Of a DNA stretch of 12,652 nucleotides, positions 1-7,430 are shown piece after piece; position 1 is the stretch's first letter, and each line of letters opens with the position of its first letter. Location: positions 46,068 through 58,719 of the forward strand of contig PBHQ01000002.1 of the NCBI GenBank assembly GCA_002719475.1. The letters are read 5' to 3'. The notes beneath the pieces were generated by a model that was given only the letters and a program-made list of their open reading frames with translations, had not been told where the DNA came from and ran no database searches. Both the position numbers and the translations under genes were made by a program. Source of the stretch: Methanobacteriota archaeon (GTDB taxonomy: Archaea; Thermoplasmatota; Poseidoniia; Poseidoniales; Poseidoniaceae).

Positions 1-1565
1 GTCATCAACAATTTTGTTCTGGAAGTGAAGCGGTGATTGATAGTGACATTTTCTCCCATCTCGTATACGTATCCATTAACAGGGGATGGCAAAGGAACCT
101 GCTGTGTTATTCCACCAGGCAAGGTTATCTGAACAGTCATGACTGTTTCATTGGCTTTGACGTAGTCTCCAATCTCAAAGTGAATCACTTTGACAGTTGC
201 ACTATTTTCCAACTCCTCGTAATAGACTCCACCATCACCATCGGCATCCCAGCCATCTCGATCAGGGTCTTCGTCAGCATTGCTTCCATCTCTTGGGTGC
301 AGGCCATTCTCTGCCTCCCAACCATCTGGCATTTCATCACCATCTGTATCTTTGAGCCAAGGGCTGGTGTAATTGTCTGCACCGAATGTATCAGCAACCT
401 TGTACTCCATTAGGTTAGACAATTCATCTTCGTCCCAATCTCCATATGAATCTGTTCTGTTAGCGGGGTTCAATACGTGGCCGGGGTCAGCCCCCATTCC
501 TGCCAAAGGATGTTCAGACAAATCACCGTAACAGTGTTCGAAACCATCCGGCATGCCATCGCCATCTGTGTCCCAATCACTCGGTCCATTCATCATGCCG
601 TCCTCATCCATATCTTGGAGGAACCATGAGAGCTCATCTTCACCACTGGCAGCATGGAAGGGGGGGAATTTGTATATTGGAGTCAATAGCGAATCTCCAC
701 AATGCATGGTCAGTTTGACCTTGCCATTTGCATTCTTGTTGAACCCTACTTCAACAGTGTCGGAGAGAAGATCTCCGTCGCTATCTTGCGAATTTGGATT
801 TGTACCCCATCTTTCTTCTTCGTAATTCAGCAGTCCATCGGAATCAGTGTCGTCGATTGCATCACAACTAACGTAGCCATTGACATGCATGTCATCAAAA
901 CTCTCGGCGCGACCATCTACGTCTTCAAAACGCGGAATGATGACCTGAAGGCGCGTTGCATCATCGGTAATCATCGAACAGTTCCAGTTTCCATCAAGTG
1001 GATCAAACATTGTAATATTCTCGCCATTCCAGTTCTTAGTGGTGGTGTGGCTCGCTTCCCATCGATCATTCAATCCATCGTCATCTGTATCAGGCTTGCG
1101 CGGATCGGTCCCTAGTGCAGCCTCTTCAGTATTTGTCAATCCGTCCTTATCAGGGTCTCCACGTGGCCCATCATCTACATCAGGCCACGGGTCTCCTTCA
1201 CTAACATCTGCCTCACTATCAGGAGTGGTTTCGGCATTGTCAGGGTCTTCATCATCACCTTCACCATCATCTAGTGGATTCAATCCATGAGCTAATTCCC
1301 ATCCATCTTCAAGTCCATCTCCATCTGTATCCTTTTTCGTGGGATCAGTTCCATATGTACTCAACTCCATGGAATCTGCTAATCCATCTCCATCATTGTC
1401 CTCATATTTCGATATCGCTTTGTCACCGGGATCAAGAGAATCTTGACCTTGATTCTCAAAACTGTTTTCGTTCTGCATATATCCGCTGACGCCAACGAAA
1501 ATGGCTCCGAACATCATTGTTGACAATATGGCTGCGTAGGCCATCTGGTTGTGAGATAGGCTCAT
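1..1565 (-). CDS. Secreted Asp-rich TSP3-like repeat surface protein, 3' end outside window
   Basis: The frame is open from the ATG at 1565 to the left edge with no stop, so only the N-terminal 521 residues are visible. Residues 6-30 form one hydrophobic segment, either a signal peptide or an anchor; there is no lipobox Cys. About eleven Asp-rich loops of the type DTDGDGLxD follow, typical of thrombospondin type 3/bacterial TSP3 repeats that bind calcium. Four Cys (196, 234, 289, 345) and several N-glycosylation sequons (NIT, NCS, NRT, NYT, NET, NVT) fit an extracellular location. From about residue 462 the repeats give way to a GDxV...SPVNGYV...GxxV pattern resembling a barrel-sandwich domain. 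A second in-frame ATG lies at 1571, but GGAGG at 1573-1577 is 7 bases from 1565 and only 1 base from 1571, so 1565 is preferred. The exact role (cell-surface adhesion, envelope structure or export adaptor) is unknown. Confidence 0.88.
   Translation of the reverse strand, partial: MSLSHNQMAYAAILSTMMFGAIFVGVSGYMQNENSFENQGQDSLDPGDKAISKYEDNDGDGLADSMELSTYGTDPTKKDTDGDGLEDGWELAHGLNPLDDGEGDDEDPDNAETTPDSEADVSEGDPWPDVDDGPRGDPDKDGLTNTEEAALGTDPRKPDTDDDGLNDRWEASHTTTKNWNGENITMFDPLDGNWNCSMITDDATRLQVIIPRFEDVDGRAESFDDMHVNGYVSCDAIDDTDSDGLLNYEEERWGTNPNSQDSDGDLLSDTVEVGFNKNANGKVKLTMHCGDSLLTPIYKFPPFHAASGEDELSWFLQDMDEDGMMNGPSDWDTDGDGMPDGFEHCYGDLSEHPLAGMGADPGHVLNPANRTDSYGDWDEDELSNLMEYKVADTFGADNYTSPWLKDTDGDEMPDGWEAENGLHPRDGSNADEDPDRDGWDADGDGGVYYEELENSATVKVIHFEIGDYVKANETVMTVQITLPGGITQQVPLPSPVNGYVYEMGENVTINHRFTSRTKLLM
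228..1403 (-). repeat. Region coding for about eleven Asp-rich calcium-binding (TSP3-like) loops
   Basis: Within the surface protein, acidic loops occur near residues 55-64, 79-88, 136-144, 159-168, 238-248, 261-269, 318-324, 332-341, 376-384, 406-415 and 432-446. Several are paired about 22-24 residues apart, joined by a linker of the form E-x4-G-T-(D/N)-P-x3-D-(T/S)-D. This is the usual spacing of bacterial TSP3 repeats. The pairs are separated by non-repetitive stretches of 30-70 residues. The DNA repeats are diverged, so this is an old protein repeat and not a recent tandem duplication. Confidence 0.85.
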
Positions 1566-1572
1566 CTTCATT

Positions 1573-1577
1573 CCTCC
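1573..1577 (-). promoter_or_regulatory. Shine-Dalgarno site of the surface protein gene
   Basis: GGAGG on the minus strand. It lies 7 bases before the ATG at 1565 and 1 base before the ATG at 1571, so it decides the start in favour of 1565. It is one of only three clear Shine-Dalgarno-like sites in the window. Confidence 0.7.
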
Positions 1578-1578
1578 A

Positions 1579-1606
1579 TCATGACGTAGTCATGAAACAG
1601 TGTTTC
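1579..1606. promoter_or_regulatory. Two overlapping palindromes upstream of the surface protein gene
   Basis: TCATGAC-GTA-GTCATGA (1579-1595) is a perfect 7-base inverted repeat with a 3-base centre. GAAACA-G-TGTTTC (1594-1606) is a perfect 6-base inverted repeat with a 1-base centre, and it shares two bases with the first. They lie between the TATA-like box at 1626-1631 and the Shine-Dalgarno site, around the expected transcription start. That position suits operators for a dimeric regulator; as RNA they could also fold in the leader. The function is inferred from position and symmetry. Confidence 0.5.
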
Positions 1607-1625
1607 CCCCGAGTCCCGTTCCATC

Positions 1626-1631
1626 AATAAA
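1626..1631 (-). promoter_or_regulatory. TATA-like box for the surface protein gene
   Basis: TTTATT on the minus strand, about 60 bases upstream of the ATG at 1565. With the usual archaeal spacing of roughly 25 bases, transcription would start near 1602, inside the palindrome pair. The assignment rests only on motif and position. Confidence 0.4.
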
Positions 1632-1697
1632 CCCTGTGGGTGTATGGGCGCAATGGATTTGCTTGCAGTACAACGTATTTCTACAATCCGAGGGGTT

Positions 1698-2762
1698 TCA
1701 TGCTAATTCGTGCCTTGAGCGCAGTTCAACTATGTGAATACCATTTACTAATTTCCATTTACAGCGAGGGTGGCGCCCGTAAGCGCGTTGCCAACAACCC
1801 ATCAATCTACCACACATCAGGGCAGGATGAAACAGATTTTGGAAGTGAATTTCTATGCCTCCATGCGAATCGAGTTCACTGATGGACTCCATCTCTCCAA
1901 GGCCCATCATGCTGAAGAATCTCTTTATGATGCCGCGCCAATGCTCCAATTCAGCGACCATGATATGTTCTCCTTGTTCATAGAACGTTTTTTGTTCAGA
2001 ACGGGCCATCAGATTCCACATCCTTGACATGTCTTCATCGAGTTCCTCAAATTGATACAGTCCATCGTCAAATTTCACTGTAATATGTGGAATCATTTCT
2101 GTTTCCAATCGTAATAGGAGGTCTCTTCCAAGCAAGAAACTTCGCAGGCCATCAATCTCCCAGCCGGATTTATTCATCTCCACACTTGCAAACCTTGGTT
2201 CTCCCTGATCAGGAACTTTGCTCCATGAAGAATGGGTTGATCTTGGAGGTTGAGCAGGTCGATTATCGCGTTCAACAACAATATTTGTTCTCAAGGAATC
2301 TTGCTGCTCCCAACGAAATCGAAAACGAGACCCTTGTAGGACTTCCCAAGCCCCTGCAGCCTGTCCGCCTGCTATGGCACTCTGGACTTGGTCATCCACC
2401 TGGAGTCTTTCACCGTCCAATTCTGAGAGTTTTCCAATACCGCGAATTGTCCAGTCAGCTTGCAACCAAGGTATTCTCTTTCGTCTGCTGAACAAACCCT
2501 TTGGAACACCTGGTTGACGTCGCATTTGTCTCCAAGTTTCATGGTCTGCTGATGCGTGCGCTAGTCTTCTACCGAGCGGCTGTTGAGCGAGCTCTTCCAA
2601 ATTACTAAACCAGTTTAGAAGATGTTGTACTGCAATAATCATATGCGGATGATTGTCTAGTTCACTATCGAGAACAAGGCCTTGTGAGCATAGAAATCGC
2701 TCTTTCAGGGCCCGACTCATTTCTGCATCCACGCGAGAATCTGGTGAGTCAACGATAGGCAT
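1698..2762 (-). CDS. Protein of unknown function with an internal duplication, possibly V4R-like
   Basis: 354 residues with no signal peptide or membrane segment, so probably cytosolic. I do not recognise a named family. Two stretches, about residues 113-165 and 295-348, look like diverged copies. In both, G-x3-G-x-W-x4-G-x3-R-x2-W occurs with identical spacing (133, 137, 139, 144, 148, 151 and 318, 322, 324, 329, 333, 336), preceded by SELD and followed by an I-V-E strand. The Gly spacing and the preceding MGLGEMES...GG segment recall the V4R (4-vinyl reductase) ligand-binding domain, but its usual Cys residues are not conserved, so this is a weak suggestion. The start is the ATG at 2762; another ATG is at 2720, and neither has a Shine-Dalgarno site. 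The gene is divergent from glyA (91-base gap) and lies upstream of the surface protein gene on the same strand. Confidence 0.8.
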   Translation of the reverse strand: MPIVDSPDSRVDAEMSRALKERFLCSQGLVLDSELDNHPHMIIAVQHLLNWFSNLEELAQQPLGRRLAHASADHETWRQMRRQPGVPKGLFSRRKRIPWLQADWTIRGIGKLSELDGERLQVDDQVQSAIAGGQAAGAWEVLQGSRFRFRWEQQDSLRTNIVVERDNRPAQPPRSTHSSWSKVPDQGEPRFASVEMNKSGWEIDGLRSFLLGRDLLLRLETEMIPHITVKFDDGLYQFEELDEDMSRMWNLMARSEQKTFYEQGEHIMVAELEHWRGIIKRFFSMMGLGEMESISELDSHGGIEIHFQNLFHPALMCGRLMGCWQRAYGRHPRCKWKLVNGIHIVELRSRHELA

Positions 2763-2853
2763 GAATTAGACTGGCCAAGTCTTGCATAAGACCCTTCTTA
2801 CTTTCTGCTGGCCGCACCACTATGCTCATACACCGGCAAAACAGGCAACAATC

Positions 2854-4206
2854 ATGGAAGACAATTCCTTCCCAGAACCATTCACATCACCTTCGAATGA
2901 TGCTGAACCCGCTGAATCAGTCAATTGGTTGCATTCTCAAGTAAAAAGACACCATCAAAGATTCGCTAGTAGTATTCCCTTGATTGCCAGTGAGAATCTA
3001 GTCAGCCCATTGGCTGCTGAAATGTTCGCAACAGATCTTCATAATCGATATGCTGAGGGATTACCTGGTGCTAGATACTATGAAGGCAATGCGGATTATG
3101 ATCCCATAGAGGAACATGTTGAGTCGTTGGCAAAACGTCTATTCTCTGCGCCCTTTGCAGATGTTCGCCCGATCTCTGGAACTTCGGCGAATATCTCTGC
3201 TTTATTCGCCATCGCACAACCCGGTGAGGTGATGATGGCACCTGAACTTGCTGCAGGAGCTCATATCTCGACTCAGAGGTTTGGTGCTGCAGGTTTGCGC
3301 GGCCTCAATACTATGACTTATCCCTCAATTCCAGAAACCATGTCGGTAGATACTGAACTGGCTGTCGAAATGATAAGACGGGAAACTCCCGATGTTTGTT
3401 ATATTGGTCAATCTGTATATCTGTTCCCTTCCAATGTCTCTGAAATTGTTGAGGCTGCTAGGGAGGTGGATGCCACTATCATGTACGACGCGGCTCATGT
3501 ACTGGGATTGATTGCAGGGGGGTGTTTCCAAGATCCACTTGGAGACGGAGTTGATTTGGTATGCGCTTCCACTCACAAGACTTTTCCTGGTCCACAACAT
3601 GGTATTATTTTGGCAAATGAAGATCGTCGTCTCGCTAACGATAAGATGCTACATAGGGCCATTAGAAGTGCAGTTTTCCCCGGTGTACATTCAAATCACC
3701 ATCTTCACAAAGTTGCCGCATTGGGAGTTTCACTAGCAGAGGCTTTGGAGTTTCAGCAGGATTATGCAGTACAGACAATCAAGAATGCGAAAGCCCTTGC
3801 CGAAGGATTGTGGTCCCGAGGAATGCAAGTTATGGCTTCAGGACATGGATTTACAGAGAGTCACACCATTTTAGTTGATGTCAATGAATTTGGAGGAGGG
3901 GCAGATGTCAGCCTTAGGGCTGAGTCATGTGGACTCGTCATGAACAAGAATATGCTTCCAGGCGATACTTCAGCGATCAATCCTAGCGGAATCAGATTAG
4001 GTACGCCTGAAATGACTCGTATTGGAATGAAGGAGTCACAGATGGATGAAGTTGCTGAGATGATTCATTTAGCTGCTGCAGGAGGTAAGGATTCTGAGGT
4101 TAGAGAACGTGCACGGAACCTTAAGAGTGAATTTAACAAGATTCAGTACTGTTGGGACAATGGAGTGGGTGCTTACGATCCGCCACTTTTCTCACGATTT
4201 AACTGA
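2854..4206 (+). CDS. glyA: Serine hydroxymethyltransferase
   Basis: A cytosolic PLP enzyme that interconverts serine and glycine and charges a tetrahydropterin carrier (folate or an archaeal analogue) with a one-carbon unit. At 450 residues the length fits the family. Visible family motifs include IASEN near the N terminus, RYAEG..GARYYEG, the SGTSAN loop, DAAH with Asp212 and His215 over the cofactor, the Schiff-base Lys242 in STHKTFPGPQHG, and Arg381 in SGIRLGTPEMTR, which binds the substrate carboxylate. The active-site loop resembles archaeal rather than E. coli enzymes. The frame extends upstream to a TTG at 2782, but that extension is unlike the family and the ATG at 2854 is chosen; no Shine-Dalgarno site is visible, so translation may be leaderless. 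The stop overlaps the end of the opposing membrane-protein gene. Confidence 0.95.
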   Translation: MEDNSFPEPFTSPSNDAEPAESVNWLHSQVKRHHQRFASSIPLIASENLVSPLAAEMFATDLHNRYAEGLPGARYYEGNADYDPIEEHVESLAKRLFSAPFADVRPISGTSANISALFAIAQPGEVMMAPELAAGAHISTQRFGAAGLRGLNTMTYPSIPETMSVDTELAVEMIRRETPDVCYIGQSVYLFPSNVSEIVEAAREVDATIMYDAAHVLGLIAGGCFQDPLGDGVDLVCASTHKTFPGPQHGIILANEDRRLANDKMLHRAIRSAVFPGVHSNHHLHKVAALGVSLAEALEFQQDYAVQTIKNAKALAEGLWSRGMQVMASGHGFTESHTILVDVNEFGGGADVSLRAESCGLVMNKNMLPGDTSAINPSGIRLGTPEMTRIGMKESQMDEVAEMIHLAAAGGKDSEVRERARNLKSEFNKIQYCWDNGVGAYDPPLFSRFN

Positions 4207-7200
4207 AGTCCATCCCGCCGTCTGAATGCCTTCCAACACCTTGTTGTTGTCTTCGTTGAACAGGTTGTCGTTCAGACCTTCGAGTGTTGTGTGGGACGCC
4301 CCTATTTCTCATCTCATCACGAGACAAAGGCCTGCGTTGGTTACCAGATCTTCCAATGCTTCCTGCTAATGATGAAACTCCCGATTTCTTCATAGCAATG
4401 TGTTGGTTTCTACCCCGATACGCAGGTGGTCCGATGATTTCTTCGAGAACAGGTAGGTCTCTGCCGCGTTCTCTTTCGTGTTTCACCCACCAGCCTTTCC
4501 CTAATCGCTGAAATCGAGGTTTCTCACCCTTGCGCATTCGTTTTGCAACTTTGTTCAGGCGGCCTTTTACCACCTTTTCTTTTTCTATGTCGAAGCGATT
4601 GAATAACCAAGCAGGATAGCCGATGTCGAATACATTTCCATTGACAGAAACAAGTAATCCATTCATCAACAAGTGATTTGCTACAGGGATATTATCTTCA
4701 GCCAATTTAGCACCACCTCTTCGCAGGCGTCTAGCGTAACTAATCATACCTTTTTGGTCCCTGAATTTGATTTCCTTTCTAGCATTACTTCGGAATCTAA
4801 TGCTGAAAAGATGCAAGGCGGCTAGACTTATTCCAATACCCATCCCAACTTGGGTGCCAACTTCCTCTGCAGCGAAGATTCCAATGACTGCCCACGTAGG
4901 CATCAATACAAGCCAATTGAATGCCACCCAGAGTCTACTGGCGCGGTATCTAGGAGTGATGCGATTCTTCACCGCTTCTGATGCAGCGATGAAGACATTT
5001 GCATTGATTGCTTCATCAACACCTCCTTTGACGAGAAGTGCTGCAGTTGGGTTACAAGGTGATGCTTCAATCCAGCGTCGACCTTCATTGCGGTCGCCAT
5101 CGATCAAACGTACTTCCATCTCGTCGATATCTTTGTTGAGCATTCCCATGGTCAGAGCCAAGGCGTGTACTCTTGGGTCTAGAGCGTCGCTTTCCAACAA
5201 TTCCACCGTTATATCTCGGGCGCCATGCCAATCATTCAGATCTAATAGGCATAGGGCTGCTGCGATACGAGCTCTTGGGAATAGAGGGTCTCTCTTGATT
5301 AACTCAACAGCGATATCTAGCGCTTCTTCGGAACGATTCTGTGCTCTAAGCATTGCAATGCTGCCAAGGTCTCCAACGGCAGTCAAGTTGTCAGTATGTG
5401 TATTCATCTCATCTATATCCGCAGACCATGTTCTGAACCGGTCATTGAGGAATTTAACATGGTCTATACAGGGATTATTCTCCCAATCCCAAATATCGTC
5501 TTCAGATACCTTCCCATTCCACGGGTCCATCCATTCTAGTAGGAAACCGATCAATTCAGGCTCGTCATAACCATCTTCTTGTTCTAATCCGTGTAGTGCT
5601 TCTCTTGCAGCATCCAAACGTCTACATGCCATATGTCCAATAGCCATAATCATTCTAGCTTCATCATCATCTCCACCTAGAACAGCAAGTACCTTGCGAG
5701 CTTCTTCTAAGGCCTTAGGCCAAAGTCCTCTAATGGCATGTTCCAACATTGACGCGCGTAATTTTTCTAATCGTACAATCGACTCATCTATGCCCTTTAC
5801 CTTCTCTCTTTGGAATCTCCTGAGCGCATCAATATCCTCTCGATTGGCTGCTTTGTCAACATAGTCTGTCAATTGACTACCTCCACCAGACTTTATGGCA
5901 CCCTCTCTTCTTTCATCTGGATTTAAATCGAATCGTAATCTCTTGAGCGGGGTGAATCTGACTATGCTTAGAATCCAAGTAAGTAAGAAGATGGCTTGAC
6001 CTACTGCAATGAAGAGCCAAGTCCCTTGCAGAATAATATCTTCACCAAATCCTTGTTCATTCATCCATCCAGTGAATGGCATGAAGTGACTGAATTCTTT
6101 GTAACATATCATTATCAGTAACATAACTGTATATCCGCTGAATCCTGCGAATGCAAAATACAGCAGTTTGGCTTGCGATGGTTCTTCTGAACGAATCTCT
6201 CTTGGCGAGGCGAGCAAAACTCCTCCAATACCACCAAAGGTCTGTCCTCCGAGGAACAGGTTTCCTGTTAATTCAAAAATAAACGCAAGTCCTACAATAG
6301 CCACGTTTAATGAAAGGTAAACTGCCAGGAATCCTGCCATGTCCTTGACATCTACCCATTGACGCAGAACTTCTTGAACAGCACCATCTTGTATGGCCCA
6401 TTGGTATAGGGAATGGCCGAGCAAACCTCCGTAATTGAGAATGTCTTCAGAATTGGCTGGCTCGTCCAGCATTACGTATAGAACTGTAATGATACCATTC
6501 ATCGCAGCCAAGGGCATCGTAAGCAAGAATAGTAAAAGTATAGTTGCACTAACCTGTTTCATCAGATTTGGCGGATCTGGGTCGATAGGAGTCTGTTTCT
6601 TTAGTAAGGTTCGAGCTTTAGATAACATTAGCATGTTCCATGAAGCGCCCATGATTCTTCCATAAGCAAGAATCGTTGGTCCCATGAATACTAACAGTGC
6701 ATAACTGAACCACAATGGGGTAATGATGCCATTTAATTGAATACTGTACCAAAGCACCGCTCCAGTTGCGGCAACTAGAGCTGATAGAGTCAATAATCTC
6801 TTGATTAATGCTGATAAAGGGCTTTTCTTCTTTGTTGAATTTCCACGCAATTGCTCCAATTGAGCATTTAACGTTACTAGAGGGGAGAATATGACAGGGA
6901 TGAGAATCAGCCCAGCCATGACCAAGACATTCATCTCTAGATAGGTAGAGGGGTTGAAAATCAGCTCTGCAATTAACAGTAATACTCCTGAGATAGCCAT
7001 CATGTAAGCCAATATGCCTAAACCAACTTTGGGAAGCCGCAATAAATCTCTAGCATCCACCCTGTTTTTTGTTAATCTGTGAACTTCCATTAATCCATCA
7101 TCGATTTCAAATGCTACCTGCAGTGATGACAATGCACTCGGGACCATGTATCGCCAAACTAGAAATGCCAATATCAACATCAGGAAAAGAGGATACAGGT

Positions 7201-7375
7201 GCTCAAATTTCAGCGCCCCACCCTCCACCACCTTTGCATTGCCATCGTCTTCTACAGCGGTTTCATTCCCACCATCTTGAGCAGAAACTCCATGTGATGT
7301 CAAAACTACCAACGCAGACAGCAAAATCATCAGCAGTGTTCGATACCTCACCGATGCTGGCTTGCGCCTGTCCAT
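4199..7375 (-). CDS. Large multi-spanning membrane protein with cytosolic helical (TPR-like) region
   Basis: 1058 residues from the ATG at 7375. It begins with a typical signal peptide (basic MDRRK, hydrophobic core, V-S-A cleavage site near residue 32). Probable membrane spans lie near 60-78, 116-139, 147-170, 192-212, 219-239, 273-301, 345-370, 403-424 and 450-474. A soluble part (about 510-760) with a coiled, charged start and Ala/Leu-rich helix pairs resembles TPR repeats. Two more spans (816-837, 840-859) and a C-terminal domain follow, ending in an Arg/Gln-rich tail. I do not recognise the family; a role in envelope assembly or transport scaffolding is a guess. A GTG at 7399 in the same frame would add 8 residues ahead of the signal peptide and is less likely. 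It is last in the four-gene run, 55 bases after the aminotransferase, and overlaps glyA by 8 bases. Confidence 0.85.
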   Translation of the reverse strand: MDRRKPASVRYRTLLMILLSALVVLTSHGVSAQDGGNETAVEDDGNAKVVEGGALKFEHLYPLFLMLILAFLVWRYMVPSALSSLQVAFEIDDGLMEVHRLTKNRVDARDLLRLPKVGLGILAYMMAISGVLLLIAELIFNPSTYLEMNVLVMAGLILIPVIFSPLVTLNAQLEQLRGNSTKKKSPLSALIKRLLTLSALVAATGAVLWYSIQLNGIITPLWFSYALLVFMGPTILAYGRIMGASWNMLMLSKARTLLKKQTPIDPDPPNLMKQVSATILLLFLLTMPLAAMNGIITVLYVMLDEPANSEDILNYGGLLGHSLYQWAIQDGAVQEVLRQWVDVKDMAGFLAVYLSLNVAIVGLAFIFELTGNLFLGGQTFGGIGGVLLASPREIRSEEPSQAKLLYFAFAGFSGYTVMLLIMICYKEFSHFMPFTGWMNEQGFGEDIILQGTWLFIAVGQAIFLLTWILSIVRFTPLKRLRFDLNPDERREGAIKSGGGSQLTDYVDKAANREDIDALRRFQREKVKGIDESIVRLEKLRASMLEHAIRGLWPKALEEARKVLAVLGGDDDEARMIMAIGHMACRRLDAAREALHGLEQEDGYDEPELIGFLLEWMDPWNGKVSEDDIWDWENNPCIDHVKFLNDRFRTWSADIDEMNTHTDNLTAVGDLGSIAMLRAQNRSEEALDIAVELIKRDPLFPRARIAAALCLLDLNDWHGARDITVELLESDALDPRVHALALTMGMLNKDIDEMEVRLIDGDRNEGRRWIEASPCNPTAALLVKGGVDEAINANVFIAASEAVKNRITPRYRASRLWVAFNWLVLMPTWAVIGIFAAEEVGTQVGMGIGISLAALHLFSIRFRSNARKEIKFRDQKGMISYARRLRRGGAKLAEDNIPVANHLLMNGLLVSVNGNVFDIGYPAWLFNRFDIEKEKVVKGRLNKVAKRMRKGEKPRFQRLGKGWWVKHERERGRDLPVLEEIIGPPAYRGRNQHIAMKKSGVSSLAGSIGRSGNQRRPLSRDEMRNRGVPHNTRRSERQPVQRRQQQGVGRHSDGGMDFS

Positions 7376-7430
7376 GGCACCGCGAAATACTGCCTCCACA
7401 TCAAAGTCATGGTTGCATACTATGGTAAAA

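Noticed and set aside
228..1403. Repeated short DNA motifs that could be mistaken for a CRISPR or satellite array
   Set aside because: The repeats are diverged, unevenly spaced, in frame and encode Asp-rich calcium loops.
2087..2491. 134-codon open frame on the plus strand
   Set aside because: It is antisense to the 354-residue gene, which has the longer frame and an internal duplication that chance would not produce.
2782..2853. N-terminal extension of glyA from a TTG codon
   Set aside because: The 24 added residues do not resemble the family, and the ATG at 2854 gives a normal-length enzyme.
4767..5570. 267-codon open frame on the plus strand
   Set aside because: It lies wholly antisense to the membrane-protein gene, has a low-complexity Ser/Arg-rich composition and no recognisable domain; it is a shadow frame.
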